The notes under the pieces: model-generated | Told to the model about the DNA's origin: nothing | What the model saw: the letters and a program-made list of their open reading frames with translations, nothing else | The model's database searches: none | Shown: positions 15,841 to 23,708 of the stretch, piece by piece | How positions within the stretch are numbered: the first letter of the stretch is position 1 | Layout of the letters: each line of letters starts with the position of its first letter | Source of the DNA: a virus | Length of the DNA stretch: 26,027 bases | Strand: one strand, 5' to 3' | IMG/VR virus record: IMGVR_UViG_3300031241_000146 | Coordinates: 1 to 26,027 of that record | Program-made: the position numbers and the translations under genes

Positions 15841-15957
15841 CTCTACGAAGAAGCCCGTGATTACCCGAACACTGCCCCTGGCCTCTACGAAGAAGCCCGT
15901 GATTACCCGAACACTGCCCCTGGCCTCTACGAAGAAGCCCGTGATTACCCGAACACT
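15832..15957. repeat. Three identical 42-bp tandem repeats
   Basis: The unit starts GCCCCTGGCCTCTACGAAGA and ends GTGATTACCCGAACACT. It is present three times without a visible mismatch (15832, 15874, 15916). The first unit overlaps the right arm of the composite palindrome. The identity suggests recent expansion. There is no unique spacer, so it is not CRISPR. The 445-base gap at 15632-16076 is entirely repeat sequence. Confidence 0.95.
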
Positions 15958-16003
15958 GCCACTTCACCGGCGGCAAACAATTGCAAACACAACCGGGGGG
16001 CTC

Positions 16004-16048
16004 ACGCCGGGGTACCTCGGGGTACCCACGAAGTGGGTCGGCGGGTCG
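16004..16048. repeat. GGGGTACCC / ACCCACGAAGTGGGT hairpins
   Basis: GGGGTACCTCGGGGTACCC is followed by ACCCACGAAGTGGGTCGGCG. Same family as the element near 17770, which has GGGGTACCCGCGCAGTGGGTC. It sits about 30 bases 3' of the portal stop codon. Confidence 0.6.
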
Positions 16049-16076
16049 GCGCGCCATGGCAAGCGGAATTCACCCC

Positions 16077-17627
16077 TCACTCCTTACTCCTCCTTTCCCC
16101 CTGCACCGCTTCTTCCTCATCGTCCGCCAGCGGGTCGGCCGGCGGCTCGCGGTCGGGTGGAACGGTGATCGGTGGCGCGTCGGTCTTGGCGCTAGTCACC
16201 ATCAACAATCGCTGGCCGCCCCAGGCGACCGGCGGCAGCCGCAGGCACTGAGCGCGGAATTCGTCGATCGTCACCCCGCCCGTCTGCGCCGCCAGCTTCC
16301 AATACTCCTGGTCGATCTCCACGTCTTGTGGATGGCACGGCTCGATGAACAAGACATACCGCTCGCCGGCTTCGAATCCCGGCGCGCCATGTTGCGGCAC
16401 AGTGTTGTTTTGCTGCACGGTGTTGAATTGGGGTACGACGCAGATGGTGAACACGCGCGAGAGGAGCTCGATCTTGGGGTTCACCACTTCGGCGGCGAAC
16501 TGGTAGCGCGCTTCGGAGGCTTCGGCCCTGCTCCCCAGGCTGGCCGCGCCGGCGATATAGGGGTTCGTGCCGAACGTCTGCTCGACCCGCGCCTGAGTCT
16601 TGTCCATGTTCCCGCCAAAGTCCATCTGCTTGGGCGTGTTGCCGAAGGGCGCGATGTCGTCGACCATCGAGTCGGCGATGAACGGCTCGCCGAAGTGCGT
16701 CAGGCCGCGGTACTGGGCTTTGATCGCGCTTTGGAGCTGTTCGAGCTGGTACTGCGTCAGCCGCGGACGGATCGGCTTGCCCTCCGCCGTGAGCGTCGAA
16801 CCGACCTTGATGACCGTACCGGGATGAATGCCCTGTTGAAATGCCCGCTTCTGTGCCTCTAGTACGAACTCGTCGACCAGCACGGCCCGCGCGCCCGCCT
16901 CCATCGGCCCCAGGCCCCGGAGTGGGTTCGAGGGGTCGGGGTACCAGAACGGCGCGATCGAATCGGCCGGCAGCTCCGTGTCGCCCGCCACCCCCGGCGG
17001 ACGCACGAGCCAGGCCTGGAACAAGCCTTGCTCGGTCGAGCGGGCACGCACCCAATGGCTCGGCAAGTGCCAGATTTCCTTGGTCCCTTGCACGACCGGA
17101 AACCACAAGTAGGCGTGGCCCGTCAATTCGAGGCTGGCCACGATGACGTATTTCAGCGACCAGTCGTTCCAGCCGGGGATGCTGGGCGAAGGGCGCTCCA
17201 GCGCGTCCAAGAGCGGGTGCTGGTCGATGACCTCGATCTGTTCGTTGGCCTTGATCGAGAGGCCCAGCCGGTTCGTGACAAACTCGTCGAGCGCCCGCCG
17301 GTCGTACTGCCGCGGCTCGACCGCGCGGCGGGCGCGTCCCTTGACGGCCCTGGCCACGCGCGCCAGGCGGATGGGCTGGCCGGCGATCCGCTGGCAGATG
17401 GGCCGCACCGAGCTGAAGACCTGGCCGCGGAAATGCGAGTATTGCTCGGCCGCGTCGAACGCCCGTTGGCGGCCCTGCGATTGAATACCAAAGAGGTCCT
17501 ACCCGCCGCCGGTGAAAACCGCCAGCGGCTGTGCCGAGTGCGCCGCCACGGCCGCCCGCCGGCAGCGTTGGTAGCTCGCGTCGGCATCGCTTCGAGCGCG
17601 CTGGCGATAGCTTTGGAAGGAGGGCAT
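16077..17627 (-). CDS. HK97-family phage portal protein, interrupted by an in-frame TAG
   Basis: The portal forms the ring at the capsid vertex through which DNA enters. The long open part (16077-17498) holds QVFSSVRPICQRIAGQP, DWSLKYVIVASLELTGHAYLW, WHLPSHWVRA, IAPFWYPDPSNPLRGLGPM, IHPGTVIKVGSTL, FGNTPKQMDFGGNMD and an acidic C-terminus, matching HK97-type portals. In the same frame, upstream of a TAG at 17499-17501, lies MPSFQSYRQRARSD...PLAVFTGGG from an ATG at 17627, then DLFGIQSQGRQRAFDAAEQYSH directly after the TAG. Without the TAG the protein would be about 516 residues, normal for the family. Downstream initiation at GTG 17408 would lack 73 residues. The TAG may be a mutation, an assembly error or a readthrough site. 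Neighbouring genes end in TAG, so general TAG recoding is unlikely. Confidence 0.9.
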
Positions 17628-17642
17628 GGGGGAAGCAAGGCG

Positions 17643-17800
17643 TTAGGGATTGGGCGTTAGGCGTTAGGTTTTGAATTCCGCTTGCCGCCAGGCGAGCGGG
17701 GGGCGTCAGCCCCCTGTTTGCGCCACGGAACACGCTTGGTCACACAGAACGGGTTTCAGGCGCGCCGACCCCGGGGTACCCGCGCAGTGGGTCCGCTCGC
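17643..17800. repeat. Mixed repeat block upstream of the portal
   Basis: It contains GCGTTAGGGATTGGGCGTTA then GGCGTTAGG (17643-17672), a half element GGCGAGCGGGGGGCGTCAGC then CCCCTGTTTGCG (17693-17722), and GGGGTACCCGCGCAGTGGGT (17770-17790). No gene is seen between 17628 and 17824. Confidence 0.7.
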
Positions 17801-17824
17801 CGTTGTCTGTCTGAATTGTCTGCT

Positions 17825-18226
17825 CTACGCCTGCGTCGCCGGGTTCTCGAACTCCGCGCGGCGGCGGTCGTGCTTGGCGCGCTCGCGTTCGACGCGGGCC
17901 TGGTCGCGCTGGGCCAGCGCCCAGAGGCGGCGGTTCTCTTCCTCGGCCACGGCCAAGGCATGGTTCGCCTTGTCGAGCTCGAGCCGAACGTCCGCCAGCT
18001 CTTGCTTGACCTCGGTAGCATCTTTCAGGGCCCTGTCGCGCTGGGCCGTGATGGTTGCGCACTTCGCGTGCCATCGTTCGACGACCTGCTCCGCCCGGGT
18101 GCGGTAGAATGCGTATTGCCGCCGCAGCGCCTCATTTTCGCCCCGCATCTCGCCCACCTTTCGCGCGTGCTCGGCCACGGTGTCGTCAGTCAAGAGTGTG
18201 ATAAAACGGCGAAGGGGTGCGAACAT
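17825..18226 (-). CDS. Coiled-coil protein between terminase and portal
   Basis: A 133-residue, highly charged, almost wholly helical protein. Residues 15-125 show heptad-like spacing (VKQELADVRLELDKANHALA, EEENRRLWALAQRDQ). It starts at the ATG at 18226, 2 bases past the stop of the upstream zinc peptide gene, so the two are probably translationally coupled. Its position between terminase and portal suggests a packaging or head-assembly accessory, but there is no family signature. One cysteine (C56) and no membrane segment. Confidence 0.75.
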   Translation of the reverse strand: MFAPLRRFITLLTDDTVAEHARKVGEMRGENEALRRQYAFYRTRAEQVVERWHAKCATITAQRDRALKDATEVKQELADVRLELDKANHALAVAEEENRRLWALAQRDQARVERERAKHDRRRAEFENPATQA

Positions 18227-18228
18227 GG

Positions 18229-18423
18229 TCAGTCGTCGGTTTGGTCGGAGGTTTTGCGCTTCAAGTCACGTTGCTCCGCCATCTGTCGCTTGGCGGAGCG
18301 GTCGATCGGCCAGGGGTCGAAGTAACCGGCCTCGCGCAATTCGGCCAGCACTTGCTTGCGGCAATGCTTGCAATACCGCTCGCCTCGAACCGCGGGGAAT
18401 GAGCAACGCTCACAGGTCTTCAT
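18229..18423 (-). CDS. Small C4 zinc-binding peptide
   Basis: A 64-residue protein (MKTCERCSFPAVRGERYCKH) with CxxC at residues 4-7 and CKHC at 18-21, a single zinc-knuckle type fold, followed by a charged helix. Similar small CxxC peptides occur next to phage terminase genes and may bind DNA or stabilise packaging complexes; that role is inferred. Start at the ATG at 18423. The longer frame to 18492 is translated repeat. The gene ends 2 bases before the coiled-coil gene. Confidence 0.72.
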   Translation of the reverse strand: MKTCERCSFPAVRGERYCKHCRKQVLAELREAGYFDPWPIDRSAKRQMAEQRDLKRKTSDQTDD

Positions 18424-18465
18424 ATAAGTTGATTGTCGCAAAAGGTGGCTTGGAGTTGGCGGAGT

Positions 18466-18542
18466 GAAGAGGTGATGGGATGATGAGATCATGAGATGAT
18501 GAGCGCTTTTCTCCTCATCTCCTTATCCCCTCCCCTCATCAC
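18466..18542. repeat. GATGAG-word palindromic repeat, intergenic copy
   Basis: GAAGAGGTGATGGGATGATG and GAGATGATGAG pair with CTCCTCATCTCC and CCCCTCATCAC. Third member of the family at 1864-1937 and 5925-6000, here outside a gene. Confidence 0.8.
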
Positions 18543-18870
18543 GTTCTCGGCGCCTTCCCCGCGTCCTAATGCCTATCGCCTATGCCTCGCCGTCACGCCC
18601 TGTATGAAACTCGGCCTTTACCCGACGAGCCTTCGACATAAGGGGCACATGAAGCGCTGCAGGGGGTCAACCAGGGTGGGGATTAGAAGACGACGCTCCG
18701 GCCGCGGCGGCGCTTGTTGGCCGGCGCAATTTCAACTTGCGCGGCCTGCGCGTTGTCGGGACAGGCCCGAGTTTCGTCCGGGCGGTTTTCTTCTCTCTAC
18801 TTTCTGCTTTTGCTTTTTTCCTCTGCTTCGTCCCAACGCCTAACGCCTAGCGCCTTTCCCTAACGCCTCC
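18543..18870. other. Gap with GCCTAACGCC words and possible coding remnants
   Basis: GCCTATCGCC/GCCTAACGCC words lie at 18555-18590 and 18834-18868. On the minus strand two short open stretches overlap: RACPDNAQAAQVEIAPANKR, ending at a TAA at 18683, and LQRFMCPLCRRLVG, ending near 18634. Neither has a credible start. They may be the ends of small phage genes broken by frameshifts, or chance. No confident gene. Confidence 0.35.
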
Positions 18871-20468
18871 TCACCACACCAACGGCCGATCGATCGTCTC
18901 CAACGATTCAATCTCCCTCAGGTTATTCCACGCGTAAAACGCCAAGGCCAAGGCGTCGCCGCGGTCGGGCGAGCGGCCGTCGAGCAGTTCGCGCACGCAG
19001 GGCTCGCGCCGGCCGCTGGTCTTGCGGCCGGCGTCCTTCGGCGGCAAGCGCAGCCGCCCTTCGCAGTCGCGCAGTAGCGGCAACACCGCCAGGTCCTGCC
19101 GCAAAAGCGAATCGTCGGGCGGCAGCGAAAGACAGTGCAGGTTTTTCGCTCGCCAGGCGGCGGGCTCAAGGTCCACCAGCCGCCGCAGGGCCGCCGTCGG
19201 CTCCAACGCCTTGCGCAGCTCGCCGTAGAGCTCGGCCCGCTTGTTCTTGTATTCCTCCGGCGCACGCGCGGCGCCGCCGAATTCGACGTCGGCAATCGCG
19301 ATGTACCCGCGGTCGCGCAACATGTCGGCGATCTGCTTGCCCCCGCCGCCGGCGTCGAAAGCCACGGCCGAGTTGCGGATGCTGAATTTGCGCATCAGCC
19401 GCAGCGTTTGTCCGGCGATCTCGGCCGTGTTGGGGGTCGGTTTGGCCAGCACGTGGCACACGCCGAAGCGGCCGACGACGCACCACACCGTCAAGTCGCC
19501 GCCCCCCTGGGCGACGTCGATCCCCAGCGCAAACGATTCGCCGGACAGGTCCGCCGTGTCGATCGTTCGCAGTTTGGCGCCCAGCCGCTGCGCGAGGTCG
19601 AGCCATTCGGGCGGAAAGAGCTTCTGGTCGACCTCGTCGGGAAACAGGCCAAAGAGCCGCGAGCGGACCTTGTCGGGCGGCCAGTTGTCGAGCCGCTCGA
19701 GGTACTGTTCAAACGACAAAATGCCCGACACAGGCTGGGGGGCCGTCCCAGCCCGCCCTTCTTTTTCCACTCGCGCCCCGCGATCACGTTGGGCGAATCG
19801 TCGCCGGAGACGTGGATCACCTTGCGGAACAGGCGTCCGGAGCCGTCGGGGTGCGTCTGGTCGCCGACGCGGCATTTTTCGTAGAAGATTCCATTGGCCG
19901 AGAGGGGGTTGCCGATCAGCAGAATGGAGTGTGCCTGCGAGGTGGCGGCCTCGTAGAATTCGCGGTCCAAGCCGCTGGCCTCTTCGAAGATGAACAGCAC
20001 CGTGCCCCTCCCGTCTTCCGTCCGTTTCAAGTGGTGACCTTGGAACGATTCGACCTTTTCCGTCACCTGTCCGATCAGGTAGAACTTCTTCTCCGGTATG
20101 TCGCCGTCGGCATATTCGACGCGCAGGTGCGTGTCGCGGAAGGGCAAGGCGATGTCTTGCGCGGTCCGCAGTAGATGGTCGATTTCGCCCCACAAGATGT
20201 TGCGGAGCTGCATCTGGGTGGTCGAGCTGGCGACCACTTTGGACTTACGGGTGAAAAACCACCAGAGGGCGGCCAGCGCCGCGACGAAGCTCTTGCCCAT
20301 TTCGTTGGCCGAATAGACCCAGGTTTCCGGGTTGTCGCGAACGCTTTCGAGGATCGCGCGCTGGTAGGGCGCCAGAATGACGTGGGGCCAGAAACGCTCG
20401 ACGAACGTCGTGGGTTCGCTGACGAATTCGGTCCAGATGCGTATGTGCTGAGGGTTTGTATGCGGCAT
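18871..20468 (-). pseudogene. Phage terminase large subunit, split by a -1 frameshift
   Basis: The DNA-packaging motor. The N-terminal ATPase half is read from the ATG at 20468 (MPHTNPQHIRIWTEF): adenine-type LAPYQRAIL, Walker A-like SANEMGKS (residues 53-60) and Walker B VLFIFEE (157-163). Its frame is true to GREWKKKGGLGRPP, then drifts and stops at 19491. The nuclease half continues in the -1 frame: QPVSGILSFEQYLERLD, ALGIDVAQGGGD, AVAFDAGGGGKQ and DRGDALALAFYAWNN, with the three acidic positions expected of the RNase H-like nuclease, ending at 18871. The frames join exactly at a run of six C (19737-19742, minus strand). A single missing base or a -1 slip restores a protein of about 532 residues, normal for the family. 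The start overlaps nothing and the small subunit is 22 bases upstream. Confidence 0.92.
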
Positions 20469-20490
20469 GGTCGTATGGACGTTTCGGGTA

Positions 20491-21072
20491 TCAGGTTTCC
20501 GCCGCGTCTTCGTGAGCTCGGTCTTCTTTCGCCGTGTCCTGGTTCCCGGCGTCTTGGTTTTCAGTTGCTTGGTTCGCCGTGCGCGCCATGTCCTCGGCGA
20601 CCTCGTCCAAGAATTTGGTGAAACGCGAATCGCCTTTCTCGGTATCGCCAGCTGTTTTCGACTTCTTCGATCCGATAAAGCCGAAGATGACCAAGCGCAT
20701 TTCGATCGCGCGCTGGGCGGCGGCCATAAACTTGGGGTCGCCGTCGCGCGTTTCGGTGATGGTCTCGCAACTCTCGCCTTCTTTCTTCTCTGTCTTCTTG
20801 GTCCGCGAGAAGTCTTTCTGTGATCGCTCCCATGCCCGCCAGGCCTCCGATTCCGTGTGGTCGAGCTTGGTGAGCTCGCGCGCCTTGGCCTCGGTGCCGC
20901 CGCAGAGCGCCGACGCGACCCATTGCTTGCGGATTTCCGCAAGCTCGCGCTCAACGACTTTCTCGCTGAGTCCCAACTCTTCGACAATGTCCGGCAACGA
21001 ATGGCCGCAGACGTAGAGTCTGGTCACATTCATGCGCCTTCGGCGATTGGAATCGTAAATGGGAGACATCAT
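20491..21072 (-). CDS. Putative phage terminase small subunit
   Basis: A 193-residue protein directly upstream of the large subunit, the usual place for the DNA-recognition subunit. Residues 14-50 contain a helix-turn-helix-like segment (RLYVCGHSLPDIVEELGLSE, then KVVERELAEIRKQW). A charged central helix follows, then a region with AAAQRAIEMRLVIFGFIGSKK. The last 30 residues (ANQATENQDAGNQDT...) are low in complexity and may be repeat-derived. The start is at tandem ATG codons (21072/21069), without a strong ribosome site. The call rests on the HTH and position, so it is moderate to good. Confidence 0.75.
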   Translation of the reverse strand: MMSPIYDSNRRRRMNVTRLYVCGHSLPDIVEELGLSEKVVERELAEIRKQWVASALCGGTEAKARELTKLDHTESEAWRAWERSQKDFSRTKKTEKKEGESCETITETRDGDPKFMAAAQRAIEMRLVIFGFIGSKKSKTAGDTEKGDSRFTKFLDEVAEDMARTANQATENQDAGNQDTAKEDRAHEDAAET

Positions 21073-21099
21073 GTGGTTTGCTCGTTTTGGAACCGGATT

Positions 21100-21450
21100 T
21101 CATCGTGCCGAACCGCTGCGAGGACGCTGGCGAAAGCCCCCTTCCTCATGAGGCACCGCATTCGGCGCCAATCGCGGCGGGAACGCGCGCGGCGGGCGTG
21201 AAGCGCCCGGCCGGTCGACAAACCGATTGCGGTATCCTTTGCCGTGGCATACAGGGCATTCGAACTTTCCCGCGCTGCCCGCTCCGTCGCAGCCGCGGCA
21301 GGTTTCGCGCACGGTCGGGCGTGGTGGCGTGAATTCGCCGAAGCGGTCCAGCAGCTCGCGGCTCGCGTCGTACCGCTCGTGCTGGGTCTCGTGCTCGCGG
21401 AAATCTTCCGGCTCAAAAAGCCGCGGCGTGCGAAGCCATGCGCTCGACAT
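21100..21450 (-). CDS. Zinc protein with DnaJ-like CxxCxG motifs
   Basis: A 116-residue protein (MSSAWLRTPRLFEPEDFREH). The centre carries CRGCDGAGSAGKFECPVCHG then KG, two CxxCxG motifs like one DnaJ-type zinc module. The C-terminal part is Arg/Pro-rich. No J domain is present, so it is not a chaperone on this evidence. The start at 21450 is fixed by a strong AAGGAG 6 bases upstream. The longer frame to 21744 only translates repeats. First gene of the terminase cluster; role unknown. Confidence 0.78.
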   Translation of the reverse strand: MSSAWLRTPRLFEPEDFREHETQHERYDASRELLDRFGEFTPPRPTVRETCRGCDGAGSAGKFECPVCHGKGYRNRFVDRPGASRPPRAFPPRLAPNAVPHEEGGFRQRPRSGSAR

Positions 21451-21456
21451 CACTTG

Positions 21457-21462
21457 CTCCTT
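21457..21462 (-). promoter_or_regulatory. Strong ribosome binding site (AAGGAG)
   Basis: AAGGAG on the minus strand, 6 bases before the ATG at 21450. It decides the start of the zinc protein against the longer upstream frame, which runs through repeats. Confidence 0.8.
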
Positions 21463-21532
21463 AATTGCAATTGCCCAGATCGTTGCCCCGCGTCTCTTAC
21501 GATATGCGGCGTCTGGCTTGTCGCGAGGAGGG

Positions 21533-21590
21533 GAGAATGCAAAATGCAAAATGGGAAATGCAAAATGGGAAATGAGAAACTGGGAAATTG
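21533..21590. repeat. GCAAAATG-word repeat, left half only
   Basis: GAATGCAAAATGCAAAATGG and GAAATGCAAAATGGGAAATG with GAGAAAC follow one another. The words match 7670-7750, but no full complementary arm follows, so this is a half element upstream of the zinc protein gene. Confidence 0.7.
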
Positions 21591-21717
21591 GATTCCGCCG
21601 GTTTTGCAATTGACCCCAACGGGCCGTAGGGTGGGACCCGGGGCAGCCGCGCAGCGGATCGGCGGGCGCCGGCGTGAGCGGTTTATTGCGGCGTGACGCG
21701 TGGACGGCAACGCCGTC

Positions 21718-22117
21718 CTCGACCCCAACGGGGTCATATTCCACAGCCTAGGGCGCAGCCCTCGTTGTTCTACATATCTTTGGCGCCACTGGATGCTGTC
21801 TTGCCCCGTTCACGGGGCTTCGGCGCAGCCGTATTCGGCCCGGCGTTTACGCCGGGTTCGCAAACCGCGCAACTTGATTCTCTTCCAGCCCCGTTCACGG
21901 GGCTTCCGGAATGGCTTAAGCCGGACGATTGGTAAGCCCCGTGAACGGGGCTAAATATCCAATAATCCGCTCCTGTTTTCCCCGGCATGAATGCCGGGTC
22001 TGTGACCGCTTCGCGGAAGGCCCCGTGAACGGGGCGATAGGACTCTCGCGACTTGTGTCGAACAACGAGGGCGTAGCCCTAGGTTCGCGCCAACCAAGGG
22101 CAATTCACCCCAACGGG
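21718..22117. repeat. Hairpin-array module A, inverted partner of module B
   Basis: Flank CGACCCCAACGGGGTCATAT, then CCTAGGGCGCAGCCCT. The core of about 310 bp at 21761-22070 contains three CCCCGTTCACGGGG/CCCCGTGAACGGGG hairpins and GGCGTTTACGCC; the end is TTCACCCCAACGGGGTGACA. The core matches the reverse complement of 23751-24060 at roughly nine bases in ten by eye. The 819-base gap 21451-22269 otherwise holds short repeats and no gene. Confidence 0.9.
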
Positions 22118-22260
22118 GTGACACCGTTCGAATCGCCCGACGCGCGGACGTGCGCCACGCTGTCGTGGAATAAAACTTGGATAAAGACCAAACGGTCGTG
22201 TCCCGACATTTTGCACAGGGCAGTCCCACCTTGCTCCTTCGCGCCTTTGCGTGAGTCGTT

Positions 22261-22312
22261 TCCGGCATGTCATGCCGGACAGCAAACAGGGGGCTTACGC
22301 CCCCCGCTCGCC
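22261..22312. repeat. Perfect 9-bp hairpin and GGGGGCTTACGCCCCC half element at a stop codon
   Basis: TCCGGCATGTCATGCCGGA (22261-22279) is a perfect stem that contains the stop codon of the ABC-ATPase/acetyltransferase gene. Next to it is AACAGGGGGCTTACGCCCCC then CGCTCGCC, which is translated as the last residues (ASGGRKPPVC) of that protein. A terminator is possible but there is no T-run. Confidence 0.75.
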
Positions 22313-23376
22313 TGGAACTCGGCCGAGACGACGGGCCGGCCGAACGATGTGCGATAGTTGGCCCGGCCGGTCATGCGGCTGCGCTCTCGCCCGGCCGGCG
22401 ATACGCGGCTAATTCGCCACGCGGCCGAATGGGCCAGGTGGGCGATCATCGAGGGATGACTGCTGGTGATCGTCACGCGCCGGCCTTGCTCGCGAACCAG
22501 CTTGCAAACCATGTCGAGAAACCGGCCCCCGACGCCAATGCCTTGAAAGTCGGGCAAGACCACGATCCGCGTCACGCGCCGCACGCCGGCGTGACCGATC
22601 GCCGCCAGGAATGCGCAAAACGCGGCCGGCGCGCCATCGAGCGTGGCCAGGTAACATTCGGCGGCCCGGTTCAGCTCGGCGCTCAAATAGTGGTGCCGCG
22701 CAAATAGCCGCCACGCCGCACGCTCGCAACGAACGATTTCGAGCCGCATCGCCGGCCGCCGAAGCCGCCCTCTGGAAAGCGAAAGCGTCGACATATCGAC
22801 CACCCAATCAGGCTCGAGCCACTCGACCACGTCGTAATGGCAGGTCACGGCCACGAACCGCTGCGCGAACCGGCCCGCGCGCAGCGCCTTGGCGACCGCC
22901 GCCGCACCAACCTTCGCCACCGTGCGGTCGACGACGCTGGTGAACTCGTCGAACGCCACCACCGCTCGCCCGCTCAACAAGGCCCGCGCCATGTCGCAGC
23001 GAAATTTCTCGCCGTTCGAAAGCACCTGGTACGGCTTGACCCACGCCGGCGGGCTGCCAAAGCCCACCGCGGTCAGGGCCAGCGTGAGCTGCTTGATCGG
23101 CAGCGCACCGAAGCAATCGATCACCGCCCGGTCGCTGGGCCATTCGCCGGTGGAGTAAAGTTGCCCGCCGAACGCCCGCCGGGCGATCGTCGTCTTGCCG
23201 CTCGCTGAGGGGCCGACGATCACGCCGATCTGCCACGCTTCGTCCAGACCCGGCACCTCGACCGCGAACGACTCGCGGCACTTGTCGGCCAGCGTGAGTT
23301 CGAACATGCCCGCAACTTGCGCCACGCGGAACGACTCGAACACCGGGCATTCGACAGTGGCGGAGACGAGGGGCAT
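22270..23376 (-). CDS. ABC-type ATPase fused to a GNAT acetyltransferase-like domain (COG2401 type)
   Basis: A 368-residue two-domain protein. Residues 20-205 form an ABC ATPase: Walker A GPSASGKT (55-62), signature-like LSNGEKFRCDMARALL (119-134), Walker B VVAFDEF (139-145) and H-loop TCHYD (H180). Residues 210-345 are GNAT-like, with ARHHYLSAELNRAAECYLA, AFCAFLAAI and the acetyl-CoA loop RIVVLPDFQGIGVGGRFLDM (motif A). There is no transmembrane part, so it is not a transporter. The substrate is unknown. The fusion occurs in archaea and in phage-like clusters. The C-terminal ASGGRKPPVCCPA is a translated repeat that also supplies the stop. It lies with the 61-residue gene between the two inverted hairpin modules A and B. 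Confidence 0.9.
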   Translation of the reverse strand: MPLVSATVECPVFESFRVAQVAGMFELTLADKCRESFAVEVPGLDEAWQIGVIVGPSASGKTTIARRAFGGQLYSTGEWPSDRAVIDCFGALPIKQLTLALTAVGFGSPPAWVKPYQVLSNGEKFRCDMARALLSGRAVVAFDEFTSVVDRTVAKVGAAAVAKALRAGRFAQRFVAVTCHYDVVEWLEPDWVVDMSTLSLSRGRLRRPAMRLEIVRCERAAWRLFARHHYLSAELNRAAECYLATLDGAPAAFCAFLAAIGHAGVRRVTRIVVLPDFQGIGVGGRFLDMVCKLVREQGRRVTITSSHPSMIAHLAHSAAWRISRVSPAGRERSRMTGRANYRTSFGRPVVSAEFQASGGRKPPVCCPA

Positions 23377-23403
23377 GGGAAAGGATGAGGGATGAACCGA
23401 ATG

Positions 23404-23439
23404 GCGAGCCGACCCGCTTCGCGGGTGCCCCGGGCTCGC
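23404..23439. repeat. Nested hairpin abutting a stop codon
   Basis: GCGAGCC...GGCTCGC encloses ACCCGCTTCGCGGGT. It ends one base from the TAG of the 61-residue gene at 23440. Member of the ACCCGC-GCGGGT family. Confidence 0.75.
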
Positions 23440-23625
23440 CTACAGCACGAGCACGCGGCACTTGAATCCTTCGGCGGTCATCCGCGCGTACACTTCGCGC
23501 TGCTGATCCTCGTCGCGGCACTGGACGAGCACCTGCCAACATTCGGGAATCTCGGGCGCGGCTTTCCGTCCATCTTGCGGAGTCGATTTGCGCGGTGCCT
23601 TATCGGTTCGTTGGGATGTTCGCAT
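23440..23625 (-). CDS. 61-residue protein paired with the ABC-ATPase/acetyltransferase
   Basis: A small protein with a basic N-terminus and a conserved-looking C-terminal core: ECWQVLVQCRDEDQQREVYA followed by RMTAEGFKCRVLVL. This beta-alpha-beta-like block resembles small proteins found beside ABC-GNAT genes in phage-like clusters, from memory only. The ATG at 23625 has no strong ribosome site. It is encoded just upstream of the ABC-GNAT gene on the same strand, 63 bases away, so probably the same transcript. Function unknown. Confidence 0.7.
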   Translation of the reverse strand: MRTSQRTDKAPRKSTPQDGRKAAPEIPECWQVLVQCRDEDQQREVYARMTAEGFKCRVLVL

Positions 23626-23708
23626 GCCCGGAGATTAGCCGCCGGCTGGCTTGGGGAGTGCAGAGAGTGTGAGCCACGTATCAAGGGCAGATGCCGCGCC
23701 TGTAGCCT

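Noticed and set aside
15832-15957. CRISPR-like array
   Set aside because: The 42-bp units are contiguous, with no unique spacers, and no cas gene is near.
16077-17627. Amber codon reassigned throughout the element
   Set aside because: The capsid, the unknown 182-residue gene, the coiled-coil genes and the 61-residue gene all end at TAG in sensible places, and no other gene has internal TAG codons.
18871-20193. A separate 440-residue gene in the second terminase frame
   Set aside because: Its first 150 residues are arginine-rich shadow of the ATPase frame. Only the part from about 19737 onward is real and it belongs to the terminase.
22270-23376. ABC transporter ATP-binding subunit
   Set aside because: There is no permease or substrate-binding gene nearby, and the C-terminal half is a GNAT-like domain.
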